IMG/VR virus record: IMGVR_UViG_3300037042_001751 | Location: 1-33,080 of that record | Length of the DNA: 33,080 bases | Direction: 5' to 3' (one strand) | Origin: a virus | Part shown: positions 8,445 to 16,171 of the stretch, piece after piece | Position numbering within the stretch: position 1 is the first letter of the stretch | Layout: each line of letters begins with the position of its first letter | Made by a program: the position numbers and the translations under genes | The notes under the pieces: generated by a model | Seen by the model: the letters and a program-made list of their open reading frames with translations, nothing else | Databases searched by the model: none | What the model was told of the DNA's origin: nothing

Positions 8445-10351
8445 TGGCAACTGCTGACGAATACGCATCATGGATAGTTAAGAATCAAAGCAAACGAGGG
8501 TCATCTGAGTTTGAAACTGTTGCTCGTGCTTATGAGTTGGCTAAAAGCGAAGAAACAGCAGCGCAGACACAACAGCAAGTAACGCCACCGCCACAACAGC
8601 CTGGAATCGGTCAGCAAATTGTGGGCGCAGGCGAGGCCGCTTTAACGCTTGGCACTGGTGCGGTAGGTGGCACACTTGGAATGATCGGTGGGACTCTCAA
8701 AGGGCTGGCAGAGCAGATCCTGACCGGTCAATTTGGAACCCCGCAAGCCGTTCAAATGGTCGAGCAGGCTGCAGCAAAGGGCGCCCAGGCTCTTACTTAC
8801 GCGCCACGCACACAAGCGGGTCAGGAAATAACTCAAGCCGTTGGCGGTGCATTGGCAGAGGTTGTGCCGCCATTCATGCCTCAATTGGCCGCGCCCGGTC
8901 AGATGGTGCAGGCTGCACGACAAGCCGCGCCCGCTGTAAGCATTGCAGCACAAAGAGGGGCGCAGGCAGTACAGCAAGCCTCTAGAACGGCAGCAAAGCC
9001 CGTGCAAGCCGCTGTTACATCAGTGCGTGAGGCAGTGGGCATGGAGCCTAAGCAACCGGCTAGAACTGCCGTAAGCGGATCCGCTGGAGCGGCAGCAACA
9101 CCACTTGAATTGCAACGCGCAACAGAGGCAGAAATGGCAGGCTTGCGTCTGTCTGAAGGTGAGGTAAAACGCTCGCAGGAGTTGCTTGCGTGGGAAAAAG
9201 AGAAGGCTAGAACTCCAGAATACCAAGCGCCATTTGTTGAGCGGCAGCAAGAAAACAACCGTGCTGCACTTGCAAAATTGAATCAGGTTTTAGACACAAC
9301 TGGCGCCGAGACTGGAGACTACTCAAACACCGGTATCAAGGTGGTTGATTCTCTAATGTCAGGCTGGAAGGCTGAGAAGGCTAAAACCTCATCGCTGTAC
9401 AATCAATTCAGACAATCGCCAGAGGCATCATTTCCGGTGAATACGGCACCGATAACTGACTTTTTGAATAGTCAGGCTAGAGGCGTTTCCGGTATTACTG
9501 GAGTGTCTGACACTGCCCGTCAAAACGCTGTGAATCTCGGCATTGCTCAAATTGACGATGCAGGAAATCTTGTTCCTAATCCGAAAGTAACGCTCGGGCA
9601 GCTTGAAGATTTCCGTCAATCTGTTTCAGCTATTGGCGCTGCAAATCCAAACGATAAGCGAGTTGCATCTATCATCAAAAGAACGGTCGATGATATTGGG
9701 GAACCAATTGCAGGTCAGACTACAAAGGCAATGAGGGCGCAGCGTCAGAAGCAAGCACAGAAGTATGAGAATCGTGCCATTGTTTCACGTTTGTTGCTTG
9801 AGAAAAAAGGCATGGCAGACCCGCAAGTGCCAATTGAGGAAGTGTTCAACAAGACGATTTTGTCTGCCCGTCCGAGCGAGATTCAGCACATTAAGCGAGT
9901 GCTGATGACGATTAAAGATGACGAAGGCAAACAGGCGTGGCGTGAATTGCAAGGTGCAACTGTGCGCCATTTGCTTGAAAAATCCGAATCAGGGATTGGC
10001 GCTGATAATTTGCCGGTGATTTCTGGTGCAAAACTGGACAAAACATTGCAAGCGCTGGATAAGAACGGCAAGCTAGATCTGGTGATGGGAAAAGAGGCGG
10101 CAGAGCAAATTAGAAACTTGAATCAGGTTTTGAAATATATTCAATCTACACCTCCGCTAACGTCTGTCAATAATTCCGGCACTGCTAGAACTATTGCGGC
10201 ATTGTTGGCTGAATCTGCTGTAATTGGAGGGCTGTCTGGTGTTCCAGTCCCTGCAATTCAAGGAATGAATTTTATTCGAGGCGCAGTTAAAGACAAGAAA
10301 ATCAAAGCCAGAATCACAAAGGCATTGAACTATAAGCCAGAAGGTAAATAA
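8444..10351 (+). CDS. P22 gp16-like DNA ejection protein
   Basis: A 635-residue protein beginning MATADEYASWIVKNQSKRGS and continuing into an Ala-Tyr-Glu-Leu-Ala-Lys helix, the characteristic N-terminus of gp16-family ejection proteins. Residues of about 50-150 are Gly/Ala-rich with a glycine-zipper look (GTGAVGGTLGMIGGTLKG), suited to membrane insertion, which fits the known ability of P22 gp16 to act at the inner membrane. The rest is helical with Lys/Glu/Gln-rich segments. No peptidoglycan-hydrolase motif is recognised. It is similar in length to P22 gp16 (609). It ends the 7-20-16 cassette, and its stop shares a base with the tailspike ATG (TAATG). Confidence 0.88.
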   Translation: MATADEYASWIVKNQSKRGSSEFETVARAYELAKSEETAAQTQQQVTPPPQQPGIGQQIVGAGEAALTLGTGAVGGTLGMIGGTLKGLAEQILTGQFGTPQAVQMVEQAAAKGAQALTYAPRTQAGQEITQAVGGALAEVVPPFMPQLAAPGQMVQAARQAAPAVSIAAQRGAQAVQQASRTAAKPVQAAVTSVREAVGMEPKQPARTAVSGSAGAAATPLELQRATEAEMAGLRLSEGEVKRSQELLAWEKEKARTPEYQAPFVERQQENNRAALAKLNQVLDTTGAETGDYSNTGIKVVDSLMSGWKAEKAKTSSLYNQFRQSPEASFPVNTAPITDFLNSQARGVSGITGVSDTARQNAVNLGIAQIDDAGNLVPNPKVTLGQLEDFRQSVSAIGAANPNDKRVASIIKRTVDDIGEPIAGQTTKAMRAQRQKQAQKYENRAIVSRLLLEKKGMADPQVPIEEVFNKTILSARPSEIQHIKRVLMTIKDDEGKQAWRELQGATVRHLLEKSESGIGADNLPVISGAKLDKTLQALDKNGKLDLVMGKEAAEQIRNLNQVLKYIQSTPPLTSVNNSGTARTIAALLAESAVIGGLSGVPVPAIQGMNFIRGAVKDKKIKARITKALNYKPEGK

Positions 10352-13029
10352 TGACTCAACTCGCAAGAAACCCGTTTGAGGTTTACAACGACATTGACGG
10401 CACTCCGCTTGAGGCTGGCTATCTGTACTTTGGTGAATACGGTCAAAACCCAGTAACAAACCCTGTCAATGTGTATTGGGATTCTGGATTTACTAACATT
10501 GCATCGCAACCTATTCGCACGATTAACGGGTTCGCCGATCGCAACGGTTCGCCTGCGAAAATCTATGTGCCCGGCAATTATTCAATTCTGATTCGTGACC
10601 GTAAGCAGCAGACAATTATGTCATCGCTGTTTGAGGAAATCGAATCAACGGCAGCGGCAGACGGTGCCAACAATTCTTACCCGTATGTGATTAGTGGTTT
10701 GCTTCCGCAACAGCCTGCAAACGGCTGGAACAGTCTTACGGCGACATTTACAACTGGCATTGCTTGGGTCGAGGGAGTGCAAGTTAATTTTCCTGGCCAA
10801 ACAATTTCATTTCCTGCCAGTACGTACACCGATGTTTATATCGACAATGCCGGACAGCTTTTCATCAAATCAAATGCTACGTATTGGCTATTGACTGAGG
10901 AAAACGACAAGGCAAAGATTTGTCGAGTGCAGACTGACGCATCGAAAATCACTGGCGTGTCGGACATGCGGAACCGTGTTTCTACTGAACGTGTTTATGT
11001 GCCAGAGGCGTCGCTTGATTTTAATAAGATCATTGGCGATTTTGACATTCCGAAGTCTGGTGCTTTGACGTATGCGCCTAGTACATTTTTTAATTACGCC
11101 TCGAAAGTAAAGATCGGTGACAATCTTTACATCTGTGTTCAAAGCGGAACAACAGGCGCGGCAAGTGCCCCTACCGGCTATGTCGGCACAACGTGGGATC
11201 CAGTGCTAGAGCAATTTGTGTTTGTGGATGGCACTTGCAAATGGTTCTTTATTGCTGAGTTCGACGTGCAGGGCGCATACCGCTGGGGCGTGAATAACGG
11301 TGTGGTCTGGTACTTCTCAAACCTCGGCCTGTTTTACATTATCGACCGGCTGACAAATGCTCGCATCCAAGAATACGTTGATGCTTACGTATTCAACCTG
11401 ATTACCCGTTGGCTTTCTGGTGTTGCCATCCAGAAGGGCATGAAGCGTTACATCAATGGTAACGTATACGAAAGCACTGTGGCAGGCACCACAGGCGTTA
11501 CAGCGCCATCAGGAACAGGCGGCGCCATTGTGGACGGTACCGTTACATGGAAATACATTTACCCGCATGTGGGCGAATATCCAAACTGGGCTACTGGTCA
11601 GGTTGTAAGTATCGGCACACGTCGGTTTTCGTCTGGAAACATCTATCAGGCCAAGACAGCAGGCACCACAGGAGCAACAGCGCCTTCCGGCACGTCGGAC
11701 AATATCAGCGATGGCTCGGTCACGTGGATGTTCTTAAACCCGATTGGAGCGTTCACAACCGGTGCTGATTGGTACGTGCATGATGTACAGACAGACCGCT
11801 ATTCGGTGCGGCCTGCTGACTCGCATGACGCTTATGCTTCCTCATTTTTGCGTCTGGTGGCTCAATGGCTCAAGATTCGGAATGATTATTCGTGGCTGTC
11901 ATCTACAAACGTGCATGGGCAGACGAACCTTGCCACTCTGAAAAATGTAGCATTTGCAAACCTTGCTAGGTGCCAGAAAACATACACTACTTGGGCGGTG
12001 TCTACTGCATACACAAGAGGCATTTACCGTGAGGCTAATGGCTCGGTTTATCTGTGCGTTACCTCTGGCACATCAGCATCGAGCGGATCCGGCCCAAGCA
12101 GCACAGACCCGACAATCATCATTACCGATGGAACTTGCCAATGGCAGTATCAATACCCGCTCGCGCAGGGTTTGATTACGACATTTCAGAATGAGTTGCA
12201 CTCAAATGCGGTGGACAAGTGGCCAGTGTGCTACCTTCAAGATAACTGCGAGAATTACAGCGGTTTGAAGGCGTTTTCTGACATGCTGGCGGTCATCGGT
12301 GATGCGGACACTACTTACTATGGAAACATTGCCGCAGGCGTCGCATCGGGCATTAAAGGGCTTTATCAAGCATCGACGAAAGAATGGCGATTTGCCGATA
12401 ACGCTCTGACTGTAAACACGGCTTTCTATCCCGATATGATGGCTGCAATCTTTCCAGAATTGCATCAGGTGCCGGTTGCGTCATCTCCAGAATTGATTGC
12501 AGACCTTTATGGGCATGGTTACGAGTTTGTAAACCGTGTATTCCCGACATGGTGGAATCGTAACCCTGATACGCTGGCTTCGCTGGTTATCGCCTATGTA
12601 GCTGTTCGATTCCGTCAGGAGCCACGCAAAGGCGCTGTCGCACTTGAGCACGCGATGTCACATCATTTGCGGCAGGGTTTGCCGCAGCTTGGCACATTCA
12701 TGTTTAGTGACCTGTGCTATGCGTTCGCCATGCGCTCGATCATTACGAACCCGCTTGCCACTCAGGGCAGTCTATCGCTTTGGCAGGGTCAGGCGAGGGG
12801 GAATCTGGAATTTTCGGATGATGGCGTTTATGATATTGGAACCGCTAACAATCGACCGCGCAGGATAATTGCCCGTGAGTTTCTTGAATTGCAAGAAATA
12901 GCGGCGACCCCGAGCCAACCAGTAGCAAACCGGGCAAGATTGTTTACTCGCGACAACGGCTCAGGCAAGACCCAATTGTGCATACTTTGGCCGGGCAATG
13001 CCGTTACCGTTCTTTCTACTGAGCCATGA
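10351..13029 (+). CDS. Tailspike: P22-type head-binding N-terminus, CBM-like repeats and helical putative glycosidase domain
   Basis: An 892-residue protein. Residues 5-100 match the P22 tailspike head-binding domain (NPFEVYNDIDGTPLEAGYLY, then a Gly-Gln-Asn-Pro turn, VYWDSGF, RNGSPAKIYVPGNYSI), which attaches spikes to the tail hub. Four modules of the form Gly-x-Val-Tyr, Gly-Thr-Thr-Gly, Pro-Ser-Gly, Asp-Gly-x-Val-x-Trp lie at about 247-303, 365-404, 428-464 and 563-603 and resemble small carbohydrate-binding modules. The intervening and C-terminal segments (305-360, 465-550, 605-800) are Trp/Tyr-rich paired helices with Ser-His-Asp-Ala-Tyr and Asp-Asn-Cys-Glu-Asn-Tyr-Ser-Gly-Leu motifs, suggesting an alpha/alpha-barrel glycosidase. 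The end resembles short C-terminal phage spike segments. No P22-type beta-helix is evident. Binding and probably cleaving a surface polysaccharide is inferred; catalytic residues are not proven. Confidence 0.8.
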   Translation: MTQLARNPFEVYNDIDGTPLEAGYLYFGEYGQNPVTNPVNVYWDSGFTNIASQPIRTINGFADRNGSPAKIYVPGNYSILIRDRKQQTIMSSLFEEIESTAAADGANNSYPYVISGLLPQQPANGWNSLTATFTTGIAWVEGVQVNFPGQTISFPASTYTDVYIDNAGQLFIKSNATYWLLTEENDKAKICRVQTDASKITGVSDMRNRVSTERVYVPEASLDFNKIIGDFDIPKSGALTYAPSTFFNYASKVKIGDNLYICVQSGTTGAASAPTGYVGTTWDPVLEQFVFVDGTCKWFFIAEFDVQGAYRWGVNNGVVWYFSNLGLFYIIDRLTNARIQEYVDAYVFNLITRWLSGVAIQKGMKRYINGNVYESTVAGTTGVTAPSGTGGAIVDGTVTWKYIYPHVGEYPNWATGQVVSIGTRRFSSGNIYQAKTAGTTGATAPSGTSDNISDGSVTWMFLNPIGAFTTGADWYVHDVQTDRYSVRPADSHDAYASSFLRLVAQWLKIRNDYSWLSSTNVHGQTNLATLKNVAFANLARCQKTYTTWAVSTAYTRGIYREANGSVYLCVTSGTSASSGSGPSSTDPTIIITDGTCQWQYQYPLAQGLITTFQNELHSNAVDKWPVCYLQDNCENYSGLKAFSDMLAVIGDADTTYYGNIAAGVASGIKGLYQASTKEWRFADNALTVNTAFYPDMMAAIFPELHQVPVASSPELIADLYGHGYEFVNRVFPTWWNRNPDTLASLVIAYVAVRFRQEPRKGAVALEHAMSHHLRQGLPQLGTFMFSDLCYAFAMRSIITNPLATQGSLSLWQGQARGNLEFSDDGVYDIGTANNRPRRIIAREFLELQEIAATPSQPVANRARLFTRDNGSGKTQLCILWPGNAVTVLSTEP

Positions 13030-13421
13030 TTAAATACATTTTAATGATCTGTGCGTTTATGGCTCCCGGAGCTATAAATGCGCAGGCAATAGACCATTTG
13101 AAAGAATACCGTTATTGCGGTGAGCCAAAGCGTAAAAAGGACGGGGATATTTCCAGAAGCCAGCGCGTGTTGTCTGCTTTTCAAAAGCAATATGCCTGCC
13201 CGGCAACTGGAAAAACGTCCGGCTCCTGCCCTGGCTGGGCAATTGACCACGTTATCCCTCTGGCCTGTGGTGGGTGTGACGCAATCATAAACTTGCAATG
13301 GCTGCCTAATGACCTAAAATCAAAAGCAGTCACTGGAAAAGATAGGTTCGAGCGCACGATATACGAAACAAATATTGAGTGCGACTTTAAAAACACAAAA
13401 TTACAAGGTGACGATAAATGA
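13026..13421 (+). CDS. Exported HNH-like nuclease-domain protein
   Basis: A 131-residue protein with a signal peptide (MIKYILMICAFMAPGAINAQA, likely cut after Ala-Gln-Ala) and a Cys-rich HNH-like core: a Pro-Cys-Pro-Ala-Thr equivalent (YACPATG), GSCPGWAIDHVIPLACGG, a Cys-Asp-Ala-Ile-Asn-Leu-Gln-Trp segment, then a Lys-Asp-Arg-Phe-Glu-Arg-x-Ile-Tyr helix. The Asp-His, Asn and Cys residues fit a beta-beta-alpha metal nuclease fold, and I recall small exported HNH proteins of this pattern in proteobacteria and phages. Export would put activity in the periplasm, away from the phage's cytoplasmic DNA. It overlaps the tailspike and the next gene by 4 bp each, so it is expressed with the lysis genes. 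Degrading incoming competitor DNA is inference. Confidence 0.75.
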   Translation: MIKYILMICAFMAPGAINAQAIDHLKEYRYCGEPKRKKDGDISRSQRVLSAFQKQYACPATGKTSGSCPGWAIDHVIPLACGGCDAIINLQWLPNDLKSKAVTGKDRFERTIYETNIECDFKNTKLQGDDK

Positions 13422-13852
13422 AAGCGGCTTTTTATAAGGGTAAACGGCGTCTATTCAATCGTTTGGTTTCATGGTGGGATAGAGGGCCGTATTCCCACAT
13501 GGAGATAGTATTCGATGACCAAACGGCAGCGTCGAGCAGTTTTATGGATGGCGGTGTACGCATTAAGCCTATCCAATTTGATGATTCTCGATGGGATTTT
13601 ATCGAACTCCCAAGAGAATTGTTTGCAGAAGATATTTCAAGAGCTTGGTTTCAAAATAATATTGGCCTTCGATATGATTTTCTCGGGTTGATTCGTTTCG
13701 CTATCGACGCAATCCCGGAAAGAAAAAACAAGTATTTTTGCAGTGAAGCCTGCTTAGAATCACTTGGTATTTCAGAGGCATGGCGTTTTACCCCTAATGC
13801 AGCTTATACTTTCTTGCATAATTTGATCGAATTGAAAGCCAAAAATGTCTGA
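13418..13852 (+). CDS. YiiX-like permuted NlpC/P60 cysteine peptidase/amidase family protein
   Basis: A 144-residue protein with the permuted papain-fold pattern of the YiiX/YebB (DUF830-like) group: an early His in a Pro-Tyr-Ser-His-Met-Glu segment and a late nucleophile Cys in Lys-Tyr-Phe-Cys-Ser-Glu-Ala-Cys, with Tyr-Asp-Phe-Leu-Gly between them. Members of this superfamily hydrolyse amide or peptide bonds, some in peptidoglycan or lipoprotein contexts. There is no signal peptide. Coupled by ATGA upstream and an 8-bp overlap downstream, it sits in the lysis cassette, so an accessory lysin or envelope-modifying role is plausible. The catalytic pair is seen; the substrate is unknown. Confidence 0.7.
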   Translation: MKAAFYKGKRRLFNRLVSWWDRGPYSHMEIVFDDQTAASSSFMDGGVRIKPIQFDDSRWDFIELPRELFAEDISRAWFQNNIGLRYDFLGLIRFAIDAIPERKNKYFCSEACLESLGISEAWRFTPNAAYTFLHNLIELKAKNV

Positions 13853-14189
13853 ATCAGCCGAAACATTCCTCAATAAACTGTTTTTCTGGGGTCTGTGTGC
13901 CGTAATCACTGCAAGCGCTGGACTTCAATGGCAAATGTATAAAGAGCAGAATCTAATGCGTCAGGAAATGGCGCAAAGGTTTGTTGAGATAACGCAAATA
14001 TACAAAAGCCATGATGCTAGGTTGACTTCTTTGGAGCGTGATTTAGCAGAGACAAAGGGTCAGATGGTCGGATGGGATACGCTAAAACGCATTGAATTGT
14101 TCTTGGGTGCAATGCCGGCAAACCAACGTGGCGCAGCATTGTCCACCGCAATCAGATCTGAAGTTGAGACAAAATCCAATCGCAAATGA
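13845..14189 (+). CDS. Membrane-anchored coiled-coil protein of the lysis cassette (XhlA-like)
   Basis: A 114-residue protein with one hydrophobic segment near the N-terminus (about residues 13-28) and then a coiled-coil-like charged region (Arg-Leu-Thr-Ser-Leu-Glu-Arg-Asp-Leu-Ala-Glu-Thr-Lys), similar to the pattern of XhlA-type holin partners. Overlaps of 8 bp before and 4 bp after couple it to the cysteine peptidase and the endolysin. It may be a holin partner or a spanin-like i-component, although no outer-membrane lipoprotein reading frame nested within it was found. Function assigned from topology and place only. Confidence 0.6.
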   Translation: MSESAETFLNKLFFWGLCAVITASAGLQWQMYKEQNLMRQEMAQRFVEITQIYKSHDARLTSLERDLAETKGQMVGWDTLKRIELFLGAMPANQRGAALSTAIRSEVETKSNRK

Positions 14190-14572
14190 CATTCAAATTT
14201 AGTCAGCGGTCCGAGAATAATCTTGAGGGCGTTCACCCAGATTTGATTCTGGTTATGCGTCAGGCAATTCAGGCCACTGATATTGACTTTGCCATTATCG
14301 AGGGCGTTAGAACCCTTGAGCGACAGCGCGAGATGGTCAGAATCAAAGCCAGCCAAACTTTGAACAGTCGTCATTTAACTGGTCATGCCGTTGATGTTGC
14401 CCCAGTTTACAACGGCAAAATATCATGGGATTGGCCTTTGTATTACGTTCTGGCTGACTGTATCAAGACTGCCGCAAAATTGGTTGATGTGCCAATTGAA
14501 TGGGGCGGGGATTGGAAGCGCGCAAAAGATGGCCCTCATTGGCAACTACCTTGGAAGGAGTACCCGAAATGA
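14186..14572 (+). CDS. Endolysin: M15 (VanY-type) L-alanyl-D-glutamate peptidase
   Basis: A 128-residue protein with the M15 zinc-peptidase motif Ser-Arg-His-Leu-Thr-Gly-His-Ala-Val-Asp and the downstream Pro-His-Trp zinc-binding segment (DGPHWQLPW); an IEWGGDW segment supplies the typical Glu/Asp region. The length matches single-domain M15 endolysins such as that of phage T5. These enzymes cut the L-Ala-D-Glu bond in the peptidoglycan stem peptide during lysis. There is no signal sequence, so release across the inner membrane would need a holin, which is encoded right after it. It overlaps the holin start by 4 bp (ATGA). Confidence 0.93.
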   Translation: MTFKFSQRSENNLEGVHPDLILVMRQAIQATDIDFAIIEGVRTLERQREMVRIKASQTLNSRHLTGHAVDVAPVYNGKISWDWPLYYVLADCIKTAAKLVDVPIEWGGDWKRAKDGPHWQLPWKEYPK

Positions 14573-14991
14573 ATCCACTACTGGTCGGCGGCATCCTGGA
14601 CATTGGCAGTAAAGTTATCGACAAACTATTCCCGGATCCACAGCAAAAGATTCAAGCGCAAATGGAGTTGATGAAACTTCAACAGGAAGGTGCGTTTCGT
14701 GAATTAGATGCGGCTGTTGAAATGTCGAAGGCGCAAGCGGAAATAAATAAGGTTGAGGCAGGTTCTGACGTATTTAGAGGGGGATGGAGGCCAGCATGTG
14801 GATGGATTTGTGCATTTGGGCTTTTCTACGAGTTTATTTTTCGTTCAATCGCGCCGCCATTGATTGCGCTAACAACTGGCAGGGGAATAGAATTTGCGGC
14901 ACTGGACAGCGACACGTTGATGACACTTCTTGTCGGGATGCTCGGCCTGGGGGGATACAGGACGATGGAGAAGATTAAATCCAAGCCATAA
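14569..14991 (+). CDS. 3TM-type phage holin
   Basis: A 140-residue protein starting MNPLLVGGILDIGSKVIDKL, with a KAQAEINKVEA helix, GGWRPACGWICAFGLFYEF and a final hydrophobic segment LMTLLVGMLGLGG, the layout of the 3TM holin family (PF11351). It forms membrane lesions that let the endolysin reach peptidoglycan. The ATG at 14569 is preferred over an upstream in-frame start at 14500 because AAGGAG lies 8 bases before it and ATGA couples it to the endolysin stop. It is the last gene of the rightward operon, followed by the convergent terminator region. Confidence 0.9.
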   Translation: MNPLLVGGILDIGSKVIDKLFPDPQQKIQAQMELMKLQQEGAFRELDAAVEMSKAQAEINKVEAGSDVFRGGWRPACGWICAFGLFYEFIFRSIAPPLIALTTGRGIEFAALDSDTLMTLLVGMLGLGGYRTMEKIKSKP

Positions 14992-15016
14992 AAAAATAAC
15001 CCGGCATTGCGCCGGG
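14990..15016 (-). terminator. Rho-independent terminator of the leftward operon
   Basis: Stem CCCGGC (15000-15005), loop ATTGC, stem GCCGGG (15011-15016). On the minus strand the hairpin is followed by a T-rich run from the A-tract at 14990-14996, the arrangement of an intrinsic terminator for transcripts arriving from 15097. On the plus strand it has an A-rich lead but no T-run, so it would stop holin-side transcripts only weakly. Confidence 0.8.
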
Positions 15017-15021
15017 CTGAA

Positions 15022-15080
15022 GGTCATTTTACTGACCGAGGGAGGTTGGACACACACACCAACAAATTAGATGCTAGCAT
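15022..15080. other. Two tandem hairpins and a perfect palindrome in the convergent zone
   Basis: GGTCA (15022-15026)/TGACC (15033-15037) and GTTGG (15045-15049)/CCAAC (15059-15063) form two further small stems, and ATGCTAGCAT (15071-15080) is a perfect 10-bp palindrome. They lie between the terminator and the stop of the leftward wHTH gene. No T-run follows either stem. Role unknown; transcript 3'-end protection or protein binding are possible. Confidence 0.45.
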
Positions 15081-15096
15081 TTAATCACAAGTCGCT

Positions 15097-15468
15097 TCAA
15101 TTTTCAGTTTCGATCTGCTGAGCGACCCCCCAATTTATATTTTTCAGCCCTAAAACATCCCACGGGGTTACCTTGCCTTTTCTTTGGGTCAATCGGACCT
15201 TGGCTCGGTGCTTTTCGTTGTATCGCAGACGAATTGTAATTCTGTGCTGTGGATCTGGTTTTTTTGCATCGTTACCGTTTCCGGCAGCATAAATCGGAAC
15301 CGTCTGCCTGCCTGACTTTTCCCAGCCAGAAATGCGAACTTTCTTCGTCTCTCTTAGTTTTGCGATGTGATATCTGACAGTGGATTCTTCTAGCTTTACT
15401 TCGTAGCAAAGTTCGCTTGTCGTCATTTTAAACTCAGACAACAACAATAGAATTTTCTCTTTACTCAT
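15097..15468 (-). CDS. Winged-helix DNA-binding protein
   Basis: A 123-residue protein. Residues 1-55 form a winged helix-turn-helix (ILLLLSEFKMTTSELCYEVK, then Ser-Thr-Val-Arg-Tyr-His-Ile-Ala-Lys-Leu and a Lys-Lys-Val-Arg-Ile wing). A basic C-terminal part (about 70-110) is rich in Arg/Lys. The winged-helix layout resembles ArsR/MarR-like phage regulators that are abundant in accessory operons. It is the last gene of the leftward operon and its start overlaps the micro-ORF stop at 15465. It probably binds DNA as a regulator of late or accessory expression; the target is unknown. Confidence 0.65.
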   Translation of the reverse strand: MSKEKILLLLSEFKMTTSELCYEVKLEESTVRYHIAKLRETKKVRISGWEKSGRQTVPIYAAGNGNDAKKPDPQHRITIRLRYNEKHRAKVRLTQRKGKVTPWDVLGLKNINWGVAQQIETEN

Positions 15469-15515
15469 TTTTGCGTCTCCAAAGTCTGCCGCAGCAGGGC
15501 GGTGTCGTCAGTCAT
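15465..15515 (-). CDS. 16-residue coupled micro-ORF, probably a gene remnant
   Basis: An open frame of 16 codons encoding MTDDTALLRQTLETQK. Its ATG overlaps the stop of the upstream 219-residue gene as ATGA, and its own TGA overlaps the ATG of the wHTH gene as ATGA. The peptide resembles the opening residues I recall in longer phage proteins starting Met-Thr-Asp-x-Thr-Ala-Leu-Leu-Arg-Gln. It either is a deletion remnant that now acts as a coupling relay or a genuine micropeptide. Confidence 0.4.
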   Translation of the reverse strand: MTDDTALLRQTLETQK

Positions 15516-16171
15516 TTCCCCTCCCACTTTGCCAGTGCTGCTTGCGCTTGTTCAAAATCCCAACCACCTTCATCCTCAGAAAGTTTTGCTTGATATAAAA
15601 GGTCTTTCAACGCCTCCACCAACTCGGCAACATCAGCGGCGGGTGGGTGGGAGGCGTACTCGTCATTTAGAAACCGCTGCACAGCCTCAACTTCATGAGG
15701 CAGCATCTTGTGTCGGACGACGCCCAACTTTGCAAAGGCTAGGCTCTTCCACACCACAGGCTGCACATCAGCGGCGGGTGGGTGGGCGTAGAGTGGCGTA
15801 AAACCATCTTCGTCCGGTCGATACCTGCCCCAAACCACTTCAGGCTCGTCTTGGCCAATAGGGCGACCATCATCGTCCTCAATAACACGAGCAATGCTCC
15901 AAGCGACTGGTTCTTCATTCCGTTTTGTTTGGGGAATGATGTAAAGATGCTGACAGTTAAAACCACGTGGAACATTCTTCTTTTTGTCAACGTAAAGCCA
16001 CGCAGACCTAAGATCATCAGGACGCTCTTTGAAACGAAATGCCACAGGTTGCACGTCTGGCGCAGTAATGTTTGCCGCCACCAGTGCGGCAAACTTTTCA
16101 AGGCTTCGTTCATGAACATAGCCTACGCTCCAAACTTCTTTTGCCATTCTCATAATATCTTCCCTGTTCAT
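15512..16171 (-). CDS. PVAW/PLY-module accessory protein, unknown function
   Basis: A 219-residue protein built of repeated modules of the kind common in phage accessory genes. It has a Gln-Pro-Val-Ala-Phe strand near residue 40, Glu-Glu-Pro-Val-Ala-Trp, a Phe-Thr-Pro-Leu-Tyr-Ala-His-Pro-Pro motif near 130, and His-Pro-Pro-Ala-Ala-Asp-Val twice (encoded by the 21-bp direct repeat). A C-terminal helix carries VAELVEALKDLLYQAKLS. No catalytic residues are clear. It starts at an ATGA junction with the previous gene (16168-16171). The function of the module is unknown to me; a 49-residue protein in the same operon carries a single copy. Confidence 0.65.
   Translation of the reverse strand: MNREDIMRMAKEVWSVGYVHERSLEKFAALVAANITAPDVQPVAFRFKERPDDLRSAWLYVDKKKNVPRGFNCQHLYIIPQTKRNEEPVAWSIARVIEDDDGRPIGQDEPEVVWGRYRPDEDGFTPLYAHPPAADVQPVVWKSLAFAKLGVVRHKMLPHEVEAVQRFLNDEYASHPPAADVAELVEALKDLLYQAKLSEDEGGWDFEQAQAALAKWEGK
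15631..15786. repeat. 21-bp direct repeat pair inside the PVAW/PLY gene
   Basis: The same 21 bases, beginning CATCAGCGGCGGG, occur at 15631-15651 and 15766-15786, 135 bp apart and in frame, encoding the two His-Pro-Pro-Ala-Ala-Asp-Val motifs. They could mediate module duplication or loss by recombination. Confidence 0.85.
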
